DNA of 64,000 nt, taken from contig NZ_JAEUAT010000002.1 of the NCBI RefSeq assembly GCF_019511525.1, forward strand, positions 521,133-585,132, written 5' to 3'. Below the pieces are notes generated by a model that saw nothing but the letters and a program-made list of their open reading frames with translations, was not told the DNA's origin and did no database searches. Shown here piece by piece: positions 15,126 through 25,702 of this stretch. Positions within the stretch are counted from its first letter, which is position 1. Each line of letters begins with the position of its first letter. Source of the DNA: Rhizobium cauense. GTDB taxonomy: Bacteria; Pseudomonadota; Alphaproteobacteria; Rhizobiales; Rhizobiaceae. Made by a program: the position numbers and the translations under genes.

Positions 15126-17969
15126 ATGCTCGACAAGACCTACGATTCCGCTGCCGTTGAACCGAAAATCGCTGCAAAATGGGATGAGGCAGACGCCTTC
15201 CGCGCGGGCGCCAATGCCAAGCCGGGCGCAGAGACCTTTACCATCGTGATCCCGCCGCCGAATGTGACCGGCTCGCTGCACATGGGCCATGCACTGAACA
15301 ACACGCTGCAGGACATCATGGTCCGCTTCGAGCGCATGCGCGGCAAGGACGTGCTCTGGCAGCCGGGCATGGACCACGCCGGTATCGCCACCCAGATGGT
15401 TGTCGAGCGCAAGCTGATGGAAAAGCAGTTGCCTGGCCGCCGCGACATGGGACGCGAGGCCTTCATCGAGAAGGTCTGGGAATGGAAGGCGGAATCAGGC
15501 GGCCTGATCTTCAACCAGCTGAAGCGCCTCGGCGCATCCTGCGACTGGTCGCGCGAGCGCTTCACGATGGACGAAGGTCTCTCGGCTGCCGTTCTTGAAG
15601 TCTTTGTAACTCTTTACAAGGAAGGCCTGATCTATCGCGACAAGCGTCTGGTCAACTGGGATCCGAAGCTTCTAACGGCGATTTCAGACATCGAGGTGGA
15701 GCAGCACGAGGTCAACGGAAACCTCTGGTATTTCCGCTATCCGCTGGAGCCTGGGGTCACGTACCAGCATCCTGTTGCCTTCGACGACGAGGGCAAGCCG
15801 ACGGAATGGGAAACGCGCGACTATATTGTTGTTGCGACAACCCGCCCGGAAACGATGCTCGGCGATACCGGCGTGGCCGTTAACCCGAAGGATGACCGCT
15901 ACAAGTCACTGGTTGGCAAGAATGTCATCCTGCCGATCGTCGGTCGCCGCATTCCGATCGTCGCCGACGAGTATCCGGATCCGACGGCAGGCACCGGTGC
16001 GGTCAAGATGACGCCGGCACACGATTTCAACGACTTCGATGTCGGTAAGCGCGCTGGCCTTCGTATCGTCAACGTGTTGACGGCCGATGCCAGAATCACG
16101 ATCAAGGACAACGAGGATTTCCTTGAAGGCATTCCCGATGCCGCGGCACTGCACGGCGCTTGGGACGAACTTGAAGGCAAGGACCGCTTCGAGGCGCGCA
16201 AGATCATTGTTCGCATCTTCGAAGAAGGCGGCTTGCTCGACAAGGTCGAGCCCCACAAGCACACAGTCCCGCATGGCGACCGTGGCGGCGTGCCGATCGA
16301 GCCTCGCCTGACCGAGCAATGGTACGTCGATGCCAAGACGCTTGCGGAACCGGCAATCGCTTCCGTTCGCGAGGGCCGCACTCAGCTCGTCCCGCGTAGC
16401 TGGGACAAGACCTATTACGAATGGATGGAAAACATCCAACCCTGGTGCGTGTCGCGCCAGCTCTGGTGGGGCCATCAGATTCCAGCCTGGTACGGCCCGG
16501 ATGGCCAGGTCTTCGTCGAAAAGACCGAAGAGGAAGCCCTGCAAGCCGCAATTCAGCACTACCTGTCGCACGAAGGTCCGATGAAGGCCTACGTCGAGGA
16601 TCTGCTGGAGAATTTCAAACCGGGAGAAATCCTGACCCGCGACGAAGACGTACTCGACACCTGGTTCTCTTCCGCGCTTTGGCCGTTCTCGACACTTGGC
16701 TGGCCTGACAAGACTCCGGAACTTGAGCGCTACTATCCGACCAACGTTCTGGTCACGGGCTTCGACATCATCTTTTTCTGGGTCGCCCGTATGATGATGA
16801 TGGGCCTCCACTTCATGAAGGATGATGACGGCGTTCCGGTCGAGCCGTTCCACACCGTCTACGTTCATGCGCTGGTTCGCGACAAGAACGGCCAGAAGAT
16901 GTCGAAGTCTAAGGGCAATGTCATCGATCCGCTGGAGCTGATCGATGAGTACGGTGCCGACGCGCTGCGGTTCACGCTGGCGATCATGGCAGCACAGGGC
17001 CGCGACGTGAAGCTTGATCCGGCCCGTATCGCCGGTTACCGCAACTTCGGTACCAAGCTCTGGAATGCCACGCGCTTTGCAGAAATGAACGGTGCCAAGA
17101 GCGATCCGCATTTCGTGCCTGAAGCCGCTGAATTGACGATCAATCGCTGGATTCTTACGGAACTTGCCCGTACGGAACGTGACGTAACGGAAGCCTTGGA
17201 ATCCTACCGCTTCAACGACGCGGCGGGCGCACTCTATCGCTTCGTCTGGAACCAGGTCTGCGATTGGTATCTCGAACTGCTGAAGCCTGTCTTCAGTGGG
17301 GCGGACGAGGGAGCCAAGAAGGAAGCGCAGGCCTGCGCGGCCTACATCCTCGAGGAGATCTACAAGCTCCTGCACCCCTTTATGCCGTTCATGACGGAAG
17401 AACTCTGGGCGCATACAGCGGGCGAAGGTATCGAGCGCGATACGCTGGTTTGCCATGCCGAGTGGCCGGCACCATCCTATGCCGATGATGCTGCCGCCGA
17501 TGAGATCAACTGGCTGATCGACCTCGTTTCCGGGATCCGCTCGGTACGTGCCGAAATGAACGTGCCGCCGTCCGCGATTGCTCCGCTGGTCGTCGTCGGT
17601 GCGAACAGCCTGACGCGCGAGCGTCTGATCCGGCACGACGCAGCGATCAAGCGCCTTGCCCGCGTCGAGGGTATTTCGCTTGCCGGCGAAGCGCCGAAGG
17701 GTGCCGCGCAGATCGTGGTCGCCGAAGCAACAGCCTGCCTGCCGCTCGGCACGCTCATCGATCTCGCTGCGGAAAAGGCGCGTCTGGAGAAGGCTATAGC
17801 CAAGGCTGATGGTGAGGTCGCCCGCATCAACGGCAAGCTCTCCAATGAGAAGTTCGTTGCCAATGCGAACCCGGACGTTGTTGCCGCCGAGCGGGATCGT
17901 CTTGAGGAGCTGCAGGGACAGATTGCTAGCTTGCGGATCGCACTGTCGCGTGTATCTGAAGCGGCGTAA
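15126..17969 (+). CDS. valS: Valine--tRNA ligase
   Basis: The 947-residue class I synthetase charges tRNA-Val in the cytoplasm. Visible features are the HIGH motif in [14 protein letters not shown] (near residue 52), the CP1 editing domain with [17 protein letters not shown], the KMSKS loop [12 protein letters not shown] (near residue 590), a helical anticodon-binding domain, and a C-terminal coiled coil ([20 protein letters not shown]). Length is normal for the bacterial enzyme. It has its own terminator downstream. Confidence 0.98.
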   Translation: MLDKTYDSAAVEPKIAAKWDEADAFRAGANAKPGAETFTIVIPPPNVTGSLHMGHALNNTLQDIMVRFERMRGKDVLWQPGMDHAGIATQMVVERKLMEKQLPGRRDMGREAFIEKVWEWKAESGGLIFNQLKRLGASCDWSRERFTMDEGLSAAVLEVFVTLYKEGLIYRDKRLVNWDPKLLTAISDIEVEQHEVNGNLWYFRYPLEPGVTYQHPVAFDDEGKPTEWETRDYIVVATTRPETMLGDTGVAVNPKDDRYKSLVGKNVILPIVGRRIPIVADEYPDPTAGTGAVKMTPAHDFNDFDVGKRAGLRIVNVLTADARITIKDNEDFLEGIPDAAALHGAWDELEGKDRFEARKIIVRIFEEGGLLDKVEPHKHTVPHGDRGGVPIEPRLTEQWYVDAKTLAEPAIASVREGRTQLVPRSWDKTYYEWMENIQPWCVSRQLWWGHQIPAWYGPDGQVFVEKTEEEALQAAIQHYLSHEGPMKAYVEDLLENFKPGEILTRDEDVLDTWFSSALWPFSTLGWPDKTPELERYYPTNVLVTGFDIIFFWVARMMMMGLHFMKDDDGVPVEPFHTVYVHALVRDKNGQKMSKSKGNVIDPLELIDEYGADALRFTLAIMAAQGRDVKLDPARIAGYRNFGTKLWNATRFAEMNGAKSDPHFVPEAAELTINRWILTELARTERDVTEALESYRFNDAAGALYRFVWNQVCDWYLELLKPVFSGADEGAKKEAQACAAYILEEIYKLLHPFMPFMTEELWAHTAGEGIERDTLVCHAEWPAPSYADDAAADEINWLIDLVSGIRSVRAEMNVPPSAIAPLVVVGANSLTRERLIRHDAAIKRLARVEGISLAGEAPKGAAQIVVAEATACLPLGTLIDLAAEKARLEKAIAKADGEVARINGKLSNEKFVANANPDVVAAERDRLEELQGQIASLRIALSRVSEAA

Positions 17970-17999
17970 AATCAACGAAAAGTAGTAATAAATTCCAAG

Positions 18000-18022
18000 G
18001 CGCCCGATCCCGAATCGGGCGC
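18000..18022 (+). terminator. Rho-independent terminator after valS
   Basis: GCGCCCGAT and ATCGGGCGC pair around a five-base loop, followed by TTTTTG. Confidence 0.85.
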
Positions 18023-18372
18023 TTTTTGTTGCGAACGGACCTGCCTCTGCGGAGGTGGGATCGATTTTCCCCGATATTCCCGACGTCGCACGTTGATTTC
18101 ACACGTTTTCTGGCGCCTGACGGCGAAAAATATGAGTGTTGTTTCCGTGTTACAGGAGGGGAGGCTCGTGGAATGACCGACCTGAATTGGTTGGTTAGGT
18201 TTGCTATCTGTGGAATTTTGTTCTAATTTGCCAAGATATTGACGTGCCCGTCAATTATTTACGTAAAACATACGTTAGCTCAGTTTCCAATCACGGCCGG
18301 TCACAAAGTTGCCATTTGTCGGCATCGCCTGCACAGTCCCGCCATCGCAATTGCCTGAGTGGGGGAGACACA
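18023..18372. other. Leader region of the FadL-like gene
   Basis: These 350 bases hold no convincing gene. The reading frame of the FadL protein can be extended back to 18244, but that extension has no ribosome binding site and would bury the signal peptide. The palindrome at 18261-18275 is the only clear structure. Confidence 0.5.
18261..18275. promoter_or_regulatory. Palindrome upstream of the FadL-like gene
   Basis: ACGTA-AAACA-TACGT is a perfect five-base inverted repeat about 100 bases before the start. It could be an operator for a fatty-acid-responsive repressor, but no known consensus is claimed. Confidence 0.3.
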
Positions 18373-19638
18373 TTGGCATCTCGTATGACATCGGCCGGCG
18401 TTCTGTCGCTTGCCCTATTTTCAAGCCTGGCGCAGCCGTCCTTCGCGGGCGGTCTGGAGCGCGGTGGTTATAATATCGATCTGCTCTTCGACCAGTCGCG
18501 GTTTTCGGCACAGTCGGCCGTGATCTACGTCATGCCGCAGCGTGAACTGAAGAATGTGCAGGACAATCCCAACCAGCGCGGAGATCTGAACGGTAGATCC
18601 CATACGGCGGACGACACTGAGAATTATGCAGTGCCGTACGTCGGATTCAAGGCAGGATACGAAGGCGTCGACTGCCTGTTCGATTATTCCGAGCCGTTCG
18701 GTGCTCACACCAATCCTGGCGTAAACTGGGCGGGTGCCAACAACAACGTAGAGACGAAGGTCAACAGCGAGAACTACGCTGCGACCTGTTCCTACAAGTT
18801 TGACGTCGGTCCGGGACAGCTACGCCTCATTGGCGGCGGCTTCTATCAGCGTATTGACGGCTTCCAGGAGAAGCTGATTGCTCCCATTCCGTTTCCCGCT
18901 TCAACGCTCTTTAGCGGCGTTGGTCGCCTCGACTTGGATGACGACGGATATGGATGGAGAACGGGCGTTGCATACGAAATACCCGAGTATGCTATGCGGG
19001 CAAGCCTCGTATACAACAGTAGGGTAAAGTACGACGATCTCCAGGGAGTGGTCGACCTTACGCAAGTGCCGCGGTCCGTCGATCCGACCAATCTTTTCCT
19101 CGGTCGAAAGACAGATGTGTACGGTTCCGCTGAGGCGCCCGACTCCCTCGAGTTGAAGCTTCAGAGCGGTATTGCGCCCGATTGGTTAGCCTTCGGATCC
19201 GTGAAGTGGACAAATTGGAGTGTCCTACAATCCATCCCACTGTGCCCGACGTCCACGAAGGGGCTGATTGCTTGCACGCCCTCCAGCCGCGCAAAGCTCA
19301 CGTCGCTTGACCTGCTGTATCAGGATGGCTGGACTATTACGGGCGGCATTGGTCACAAGTTCAACGAACAGTGGACCGGTGCTGTCAGTCTCACTTGGGA
19401 TCGCGGCACGAGCCATGGCTACGGTGCGCAGACAGACAGCTGGACCGTTGGTGTTGGTGCTGCCTACAACCCGACGCAGAACATCGAATGGCGTCTTGCC
19501 GGCGCCCTTGGTGTCCTGACGAGCGGCTCCTCAGGTGTCCTGGTTCAAGATGGCGTCACCTACGGCAATGACGTCTCCTACGACTTCGGCAACGATCTCG
19601 TGGCCGCCGTCTCGACCAGCATCAAGGTGAAATTCTAA
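18373..19638 (+). CDS. fadL: FadL/OMPP1-family outer membrane transport protein
   Basis: The 421-residue protein has a signal peptide (to PSFAGG) and a long region of alternating strands typical of a 14-stranded barrel. The terminal motif VSTSIKVKF ends in phenylalanine, as outer membrane proteins do. FadL-type channels let long-chain fatty acids and other hydrophobic molecules cross the outer membrane by lateral opening; in rhizobia a FadL homologue affects uptake of long-chain acyl-homoserine lactones. The TTG at 18373 is chosen because GGGGGAG lies six bases upstream; the ATG at 18382 is too far from it. Confidence 0.87.
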   Translation: MASRMTSAGVLSLALFSSLAQPSFAGGLERGGYNIDLLFDQSRFSAQSAVIYVMPQRELKNVQDNPNQRGDLNGRSHTADDTENYAVPYVGFKAGYEGVDCLFDYSEPFGAHTNPGVNWAGANNNVETKVNSENYAATCSYKFDVGPGQLRLIGGGFYQRIDGFQEKLIAPIPFPASTLFSGVGRLDLDDDGYGWRTGVAYEIPEYAMRASLVYNSRVKYDDLQGVVDLTQVPRSVDPTNLFLGRKTDVYGSAEAPDSLELKLQSGIAPDWLAFGSVKWTNWSVLQSIPLCPTSTKGLIACTPSSRAKLTSLDLLYQDGWTITGGIGHKFNEQWTGAVSLTWDRGTSHGYGAQTDSWTVGVGAAYNPTQNIEWRLAGALGVLTSGSSGVLVQDGVTYGNDVSYDFGNDLVAAVSTSIKVKF

Positions 19639-19661
19639 GTTTCAAAGATGAGCCTCAGATC

Positions 19662-19683
19662 AGCCCGGCAAAATTGCCGGGCT
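19662..19683 (+). terminator. Rho-independent terminator after fadL
   Basis: AGCCCGGCA pairs with TGCCGGGCT around a four-base A-rich loop, followed by TTTCTTT. Confidence 0.8.
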
Positions 19684-20345
19684 TTTCTTTATGTACGGCT
19701 CGTTAAGCATGCCGTTTTGGCGTCTCATTTTGTGACGATTCAGCAACAGTTTTTTACCAGCATTTGAGTAAGATGATCTCACGATGAAATTGTCCATTTC
19801 CCGCCACAAACTAGGCGCAGCGCTATATGCGGGCGAGGGAATGACAGGCGTAGGGTGTGCGTAAAAGAGTACGATGAGCGAGTTTGTGGCGGGTGCAGTC
19901 AGGATCGATGAAGGGTACGGCAGAGATGCCGCCGCTTTCGCCGTTTTCCTTTTCCCGCAAGGCGATTCCGCCGCAGAAGTTCGCTCTGACGTTGCGCTTC
20001 CCTATTTCTCTTTCCCCTCGTTTTCAGATCGGCCGGCGTCATCGGAATCGGCTTCCGGTAACATCGACACAGGTTTGGTCACAATTGGTGATTACCTTTT
20101 CTTTGACGGCCAAAAGGCGCATCGCCTGGCCGTGGGAGCGAGGAAAATGGCATCGCGAATGAACCGCGCCGGGCAGCGGGCGGAAAAGATCGATGCGCTT
20201 GGAATTGACGTTCTCGAAGGAGAACTGAAGGCTGGATGCGACGCGGGCAAAGGGGCCTCAGAGCTCACCGCGGGATCGCTCGCCGGGAGGAATGCATCTG
20301 TGGGGCCAAAGGCCATGCGGGTGGAAGCGAAAGAAACCGAGTGAA
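19684..20345 (+). other. Long leader region upstream of exoR
   Basis: This 662-base stretch precedes exoR. It contains one open frame of 156 codons (19874-20344) whose stop lies one base before the exoR ATG, but the translation has no family likeness and no clear ribosome binding site. I read the region as regulatory leader DNA, with a short upstream frame that might couple to exoR as an alternative. Confidence 0.5.
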
Positions 20346-21149
20346 ATGCTGACGTCCGAGTTCAGACCTTTCAGATTGATGCTTGCGGGGCTTTGCATAG
20401 CCTGTTCGGCGGCGGTTGCTTCGCCGGCGGGCGCATTTGACATCAAGTCGGGCGTTTCGAAGGAGTCCGGCCCCTTCGATCTCTTCAAGTTCGGCTTCAA
20501 GGCCTACAAGAATGGTCAGAAGGAAGAAGCGGTCGAAGCTTATAAGTATGCAGCCGAGAAGGGGCATACTGGTTCCCGCTGGGCGCTGGCGAACATGTAT
20601 GCAGACGGCGACGGCGTCGCGCAGGATGACTTCGAGGCATTCAAGATTTACAGCGAGATCGCACAGCAGGGGGTCGAACCCGGCTCCGAGGATACTGGCT
20701 TCTTCGTCAACGCGTTGCTCTCGCTTGCCAACTATTACAAGCACGGAATTCCCGGCAGCCCTATTAAGACCGATCTCAGCCAGGCGCGTCAGCTCTACTT
20801 CCAGGTTGCTTCGACATTTGGCGTGCCTGAGGCGCAGTTCCAGCTGGCGCAGATGATGCTGGCTGGCCAGGGCGGCGGCACCAGCACACAGCAGGCGAAG
20901 AAGTGGCTCAATCAGGCCCGCAAGAGCGGCCATCCCGGTGCCATGGCTGTCTTCGGCAACATCCTGTTTCAGGAAGGGCAGGCTGCCAACGGGCTCGCCC
21001 TGATGACCGCTGCGCTCGACCGCTGCAAGCCGAAGGACTGCAGCTGGATGGAGTCGCTGCAGGAACAGGCTTTCTCGGTCGCAACGGAAAGTGACCGCCG
21101 CTCGGCTGTCGCGCTTTCTCACAAGATCGCTGCTAGCGGCACCGACTAG
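20346..21149 (+). CDS. exoR: Periplasmic regulator ExoR
   Basis: The 267-residue protein has a signal peptide (ends SPAGA) and Sel1-like repeats across the mature part (KEEAVEAYKYAAEKGHTGSR, WALANMYADGDGV, EAQFQLAQMMLAGQGG). It matches S. meliloti ExoR closely in the PFDLFKFGFKAYKNG and EIAQQGVEPGSEDTG blocks. ExoR binds the sensor kinase ExoS in the periplasm and holds the ExoS-ChvI system in check, thereby limiting succinoglycan and allowing motility; its proteolysis releases the system. It runs tail to tail into xthA with two bases between the stop codons. Confidence 0.88.
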   Translation: MLTSEFRPFRLMLAGLCIACSAAVASPAGAFDIKSGVSKESGPFDLFKFGFKAYKNGQKEEAVEAYKYAAEKGHTGSRWALANMYADGDGVAQDDFEAFKIYSEIAQQGVEPGSEDTGFFVNALLSLANYYKHGIPGSPIKTDLSQARQLYFQVASTFGVPEAQFQLAQMMLAGQGGGTSTQQAKKWLNQARKSGHPGAMAVFGNILFQEGQAANGLALMTAALDRCKPKDCSWMESLQEQAFSVATESDRRSAVALSHKIAASGTD

Positions 21150-21151
21150 AG

Positions 21152-21943
21152 TCAGGCCGCAAAATCGAAGTAGGCCACGACGGGCACGTGGTCCGACGGC
21201 TTCTCCCAGGCACGAACATGTTTCTCGATTGCCGATGACGTCATGCGGTCGGCAGCTTCCGGCGAAAGCAGGAGGTGGTCGATGCGGATGCCGTTGTTCT
21301 TCTGCCATGCGCCCGCCTGATAATCCCAGAACGAGTAAAGCTGCGTGGCATCCGTTGTCGCGCGAACGGCATCGGTCAATCCAAGCGCTTCAAGTCGACG
21401 GAAAGACTGGCGTGTCTGCGGCAGGAACAGCGCATCGTTCTCCCAAACTTTCGGATCGAAGCAATCGTGCGGCTCTGGGATGACGTTGTAGTCACCGGCC
21501 AGGATCAGGATTTCCTCGTAGGCCAGGCGCTCGGCCGCGAACGCGCGTAAGCGCTCCATCCAGGCGAGCTTGTAGGTGTATTTCTCCGTTTCAACAGGAT
21601 TGCCGTTCGGCAGGTAAAGGCAGCATACACGCGCCACCCGATTGCCCGGCAGCGAAAAGACGGCTTCCAGAAAGCGGGCCTGCTCGTCGAGCGGATCGCC
21701 CGGCAGTCCGCGACTTACTTCATCGGGCTTGGTCTTGGAGAGGATCGCGACCCCATTGAAGCCTTTCTGGCCATGTGTCTCTACGTGATAGCCCATGGCT
21801 TCGATTTCGAGCCTCGGAAATCCCTCGTCGATCGTCTTGATCTCCTGCAGGCAGACGATATCGGGATTGGAGTCTTTCAACCACTGTGTCAGGTTGTCGA
21901 TGCGCGCCTTGACGCCGTTTATGTTCCAGGTCGCGATCTTCAT
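21152..21943 (-). CDS. xthA: Exodeoxyribonuclease III
   Basis: The 263-residue protein is an endonuclease/exonuclease/phosphatase-fold DNA repair enzyme that cuts at abasic sites and trims 3' ends. Visible motifs are KIATWNINGVKARI, the catalytic Glu in CLQEIKT, GFNGVAILSK, the LAGDYNV Asp/Asn pair, FRRLEALGLTDA, YSFWDYQAGAW, NNGIRIDHLLLS and the final SDHVPVVAYF with catalytic His. It is full length for the family. Its 3' end meets that of exoR without room for a terminator. Confidence 0.95.
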   Translation of the reverse strand: MKIATWNINGVKARIDNLTQWLKDSNPDIVCLQEIKTIDEGFPRLEIEAMGYHVETHGQKGFNGVAILSKTKPDEVSRGLPGDPLDEQARFLEAVFSLPGNRVARVCCLYLPNGNPVETEKYTYKLAWMERLRAFAAERLAYEEILILAGDYNVIPEPHDCFDPKVWENDALFLPQTRQSFRRLEALGLTDAVRATTDATQLYSFWDYQAGAWQKNNGIRIDHLLLSPEAADRMTSSAIEKHVRAWEKPSDHVPVVAYFDFAA

Positions 21944-22008
21944 GGAGTGTCCTGTTCCGCTTCGTCGGCTTCTTGTATCGCGGTCTTTCTAGCGCGGACA
22001 AGACTATA

Positions 22009-22038
22009 AACCGGCCGGAAGGAATTCTTCGGCCGGTT
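22009..22038 (-). terminator. Probable terminator after erpA
   Basis: AACCGGCCG and CGGCCGGTT pair around a twelve-base loop that can itself pair partly; the minus strand continues TTTATAG. It lies 24 bases past the erpA stop. Confidence 0.6.
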
Positions 22039-22062
22039 CGATGTGGATACCTGGGAGAGGGG

Positions 22063-22395
22063 CTAGATCGAGAAGCTTGTGCCGCAGCCGCAGCTTGCAA
22101 CCGCATTGGGATTCTTGATCTGAAAGGATTGACCGAGGAGATTGTCGACGAAGTCGATCTCTGATCCGGCCATGTAGACCAGTGAGAGACTATCGATCAG
22201 CACCTTCGCGTCGTTCTTTTCAACGATGGTGTCGTCGTCCTGCGCATCATCGGCAAGGTCGAATTTATAGGAAAAGCCCGAACAACCGCCGCCTTCCACG
22301 GAAACGCGCAACGCGTTCTTCCCGGGTTCGGTGCCGACGATTGCCGCGATTCGTTTTGCCGCGGCATCGGAAAGGGTTACACTTACGTCCGTCAT
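22063..22395 (-). CDS. erpA: Iron-sulfur cluster insertion protein ErpA (A-type carrier)
   Basis: The 110-residue protein is a HesB/IscA-type carrier that passes Fe-S clusters to target proteins. The three ligand cysteines are visible in VEGGGCSGFSYKF and SCGCGTSFSI. The ATG at 22395 (MTDVSVTLSD) has AGGAG six bases upstream; longer readings are unsupported. It is divergent from dgt, a neighbour it keeps in other Rhizobiales. The assignment to ErpA rather than IscA rests on family likeness. Confidence 0.92.
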   Translation of the reverse strand: MTDVSVTLSDAAAKRIAAIVGTEPGKNALRVSVEGGGCSGFSYKFDLADDAQDDDTIVEKNDAKVLIDSLSLVYMAGSEIDFVDNLLGQSFQIKNPNAVASCGCGTSFSI

Positions 22396-22608
22396 GTTTG
22401 CTCCTGCCGGGGTCAAGATCCGGAGAGAATACCTGTTAGCCGCTGGTTTCAAACGGCTGATTTCAAAGCTACTTACGCTCTATACCACGAAAGCGAAGGT
22501 TCGGGCAAAATGACTGCGAAAGCATCACTTTGCCGTTTATGCTCTCTATAGGTATGAAGAGCGAAACGCGGCGTCAATGGGCGGCTGCATATCGGGCAAC
22601 GGTGACGA

Positions 22609-23826
22609 ATGACGATCGACAGGCATGCTTTGGGATACGGCAACAGCGACACGGCGGTCTATGCGTCCGATCCCTGGGCGACGCGCGGAAGGCTCTATCC
22701 CGAGGATCTCAGCCCAACTCGTTCCGAGTTCCAGCGTGACCGCGACCGCATTGTTCACACGACCGCATTTCGGCGATTGAAGCACAAGACGCAGGTCTTC
22801 ATCGCCCAGGATGGTGACCACTACCGGACCCGGCTGACACACACGATCGAGGTTGCGCAGGTGGCGAGAGCGCTTGCGAGGGCTTTGAGGCTGGATGAGG
22901 ACCTCGCGGAAGGCGTGGCGCTCGTGCACGATTTTGGCCACACGCCTTTCGGCCATACCGGCGAGGATGCGCTGCACGAGGTTCTGCTGCCCTATGGCGG
23001 CTTCGATCACAACGCCCAGTCGTTGCGTATCGTCACCAAGCTTGAGCGCCGCTATGCCGATTTCGACGGTATCAATCTGACGTGGGAAAGTCTGGAAGGT
23101 CTCGTCAAGCACAACGGCCCGCTCCTGACGAAGGATGGTGTTGGCACGCGCGGGCCGGTTCCTCAGCCGATCCTGGATTATTGCGAGATCCACGATCTGG
23201 AATTGGATACCTATGCAAGCCTTGAGGCGCAGGTGGCCGCGATCGCCGACGATATCGCCTACAATACGCATGATATCGACGACGGGCTTCGCTCCGGCTA
23301 CCTGACCTTCGATATGCTGGAGGAGATCCCGTTTCTGGCGGGGCTGATGGCCGAGGTGCGGGAGCGCCACCCAAATCTCGAGGCCAGCCGCTTTACACAC
23401 GAGATCATGCGCCGCCAGATTACCCGCATGGTCGAGGACGTCATTTCCGTTGCCCAGCGTGGTCTTGCGGAGATCAAGCCGAAAAGCGCGACGGATGTTC
23501 GCCAAGCCAATCGGGTGATCGCGACTTTCTCCGACGAAATGTCGGAAACCGACCGGCAGATCAAGGCGATGCTTTTCAAACGCATCTACCGGCATCCCGA
23601 GATCATGCGCATCCGTGCCGGTGCCGCGCAGATCGTGACTGATCTCTTCGGTGCCTACATGGCCAATCCGCAGGAGATGCAGAGCCACTATTGGGTGGAT
23701 CATATCGCTGGACTTGCCGAAGCGGCGAGGGCGCGCCATGTGGGCGATTATCTGGCGGGGATGACCGACACCTACGCGATCAGCGCCCACAGGCGATTGT
23801 TTGACCACACTCCGGATTTGCGATAG
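22609..23826 (+). CDS. dgt: Deoxyguanosinetriphosphate triphosphohydrolase-like protein
   Basis: The 405-residue HD-domain enzyme hydrolyses dNTPs to nucleosides and triphosphate, controlling the nucleotide pool. The metal-binding set is visible as [10 protein letters not shown] (first His), [15 protein letters not shown] (HD pair) and [13 protein letters not shown] (last Asp). [19 protein letters not shown] is typical of the family. An ATG at 22609 follows a short upstream gap shared with the divergent erpA gene. argS follows 65 bases later on the same strand. Confidence 0.93.
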   Translation: MTIDRHALGYGNSDTAVYASDPWATRGRLYPEDLSPTRSEFQRDRDRIVHTTAFRRLKHKTQVFIAQDGDHYRTRLTHTIEVAQVARALARALRLDEDLAEGVALVHDFGHTPFGHTGEDALHEVLLPYGGFDHNAQSLRIVTKLERRYADFDGINLTWESLEGLVKHNGPLLTKDGVGTRGPVPQPILDYCEIHDLELDTYASLEAQVAAIADDIAYNTHDIDDGLRSGYLTFDMLEEIPFLAGLMAEVRERHPNLEASRFTHEIMRRQITRMVEDVISVAQRGLAEIKPKSATDVRQANRVIATFSDEMSETDRQIKAMLFKRIYRHPEIMRIRAGAAQIVTDLFGAYMANPQEMQSHYWVDHIAGLAEAARARHVGDYLAGMTDTYAISAHRRLFDHTPDLR

Positions 23827-23891
23827 GCAGCGGTCGCCCGGCCAAGACCGGACAAATGCCTTGTGGCACAGCCTATGCATGGAAGAGTGCG

Positions 23892-25649
23892 ATGAACCTT
23901 TTTACCGATTTCGACGCCAGGATTAAAACCGCCCTTGAACAGATCGATCTGGTCAAGGAGAAGCGATCCGAGCTGGATTTCGGCCGCATCGCGATCGAGC
24001 CGCCCCGCGATCCAAGCCACGGTGATGTTGCGACGAACGCCGCGATGGTGTTGGCAAAGCCGCTCGGGACAAATCCGCGCGCTCTCGCGGAGATCATCAC
24101 GGAGAAGTTGAAGGAAGACGCCGACGTTGCTGATGTCTCGGTGGCTGGCCCCGGCTTCATCAACATCAGGCTCTCCGTCGGCTACTGGCAGCGCCTGCTC
24201 GCTTCGATGATCGAGGCTGGTACGGACTACGGGCGCTCTGAGCTCGGCGCCGGCAAGCGCGTGAACGTCGAATATGTATCGGCCAACCCGACCGGGCCCA
24301 TGCACGTCGGCCACTGCCGCGGCGCTGTTGTCGGCGACGCGTTGGCCAATCTGCTTTCCTTCGCCGGCTTCGAGGTCGTAAAGGAATACTACATCAACGA
24401 CGCCGGCTCTCAAATCGACGTCCTGGCGCGCTCTGTCTTCCTGCGTTATCGCGAAGCGCTTGGTGAGAAGATCGGAGAGATTCCGTCTGGACTTTATCCG
24501 GGCGACTACCTCATTCCGGTCGGGCAGTCACTGGCCCGTGACTACGGTGTAAAGCTGCACAACATGCCGGAAGACCAGTGGATGCCGCTCGTCAAGGATC
24601 GCACTATCGACGCGATGATGGCGATGATCCGCGAGGATCTGGATGCGTTGAATGTGCATCATGATGTCTTCTTTTCGGAGCGCACGCTGCATGCAAACGG
24701 CGCAGCCGCGATCCGTACGGCAATCAACGACCTGACATTCAAGGGGCACGTCTACAAGGGCACGCTGCCTCCGCCGAAGGGCCAGCTGCCGGAGGATTGG
24801 GAAGATCGCGAACAGACGCTTTTCCGCTCCACGGAAGTTGGTGATGATATGGATCGGCCGCTGATCAAGTCTGACGGCTCCTACACCTATTTCGCTGCTG
24901 ACGTCGCCTACTTCAAGAACAAATTTGACCGTGATTTCAACGAGATGATCTATGTTCTCGGTGCCGACCATGGCGGCTATGTGAAACGCCTGGAGGCTGT
25001 CGCTCGGGGCGTTTCCGAAGGTAAGGCAAAGCTGACGGTTCTTCTTTGCCAGCTCGTGAAGCTGTTCCGCAACGGCGAGCCGGTCAAGATGTCGAAGCGC
25101 TCGGGTGACTTCGTGACGCTCCGCGATGTCGTCGAGGAAGTCGGTCGCGATTCGGTTCGTTTCATGATGCTCTACCGGAAAAGTTCGGAACCGCTGGACT
25201 TCGATTTCGCCAAAGTAACGGAGCAGTCGAAGGATAATCCGGTGTTCTACGTGCAGTATGCGCATGCGCGCTGCATGTCTGTTTTCCGTCAGGCGAAAGA
25301 GGCGTTTCCTGACCTCGATGTTACCCCCGCCGACCTTGCGAAAGCGGTTGCAGGCATCTCGGATCCCGCGGAATTGCAAATGGTTGCGAAGGCCGCGGAG
25401 TTTCCACGCTTGGTTGAGTCGGCGGCACAGTCACAGGAGCCGCATCGCGTCGTATTTTACCTCTATGATCTGGCTAGTTCTTTCCATGCGCACTGGAATA
25501 AAGGCAAGGATCAAGTAGACTTACGATTTATTAACGATAAGAACCGAGAATCGAGTATAGCCAGATTAGGGCTGGTGTACGCCGTTGCGTCGGTTTTGAA
25601 GTCGGGACTTGCCATTGCGGGTACGGCTGCACCGGACGAGATGCGGTAG
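23892..25649 (+). CDS. argS: Arginine--tRNA ligase
   Basis: The 585-residue class I synthetase charges tRNA-Arg. It has the N-terminal Add-1 domain, the HIGH-type motif [16 protein letters not shown] (near residue 136), a KMSKR loop in [15 protein letters not shown] (near residue 398) and a C-terminal anticodon-binding DALR domain ending in LKSGLAIAG. The ATG at 23892 ([11 protein letters not shown]) is preferred over an earlier in-frame ATG at 23856 because it matches the family N-terminus and has GGAAGAG upstream. Confidence 0.97.
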   Translation: MNLFTDFDARIKTALEQIDLVKEKRSELDFGRIAIEPPRDPSHGDVATNAAMVLAKPLGTNPRALAEIITEKLKEDADVADVSVAGPGFINIRLSVGYWQRLLASMIEAGTDYGRSELGAGKRVNVEYVSANPTGPMHVGHCRGAVVGDALANLLSFAGFEVVKEYYINDAGSQIDVLARSVFLRYREALGEKIGEIPSGLYPGDYLIPVGQSLARDYGVKLHNMPEDQWMPLVKDRTIDAMMAMIREDLDALNVHHDVFFSERTLHANGAAAIRTAINDLTFKGHVYKGTLPPPKGQLPEDWEDREQTLFRSTEVGDDMDRPLIKSDGSYTYFAADVAYFKNKFDRDFNEMIYVLGADHGGYVKRLEAVARGVSEGKAKLTVLLCQLVKLFRNGEPVKMSKRSGDFVTLRDVVEEVGRDSVRFMMLYRKSSEPLDFDFAKVTEQSKDNPVFYVQYAHARCMSVFRQAKEAFPDLDVTPADLAKAVAGISDPAELQMVAKAAEFPRLVESAAQSQEPHRVVFYLYDLASSFHAHWNKGKDQVDLRFINDKNRESSIARLGLVYAVASVLKSGLAIAGTAAPDEMR

Positions 25650-25702
25650 CGTCACCATTTACCCACAATGCTCTGGCATAAACCTTAGCAGTTGCGAGTG
25701 GG

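Noticed and set aside
15906..17975. 689-codon open frame antisense to valS
   Set aside because: It mirrors a highly conserved synthetase gene in GC-rich DNA, and its translation has no family likeness. Long antisense frames are expected there.
19874..20344. 156-codon frame ending one base from the exoR start
   Set aside because: No clear ribosome binding site and no recognisable family. Kept only as a remark about the exoR leader, not as a gene.
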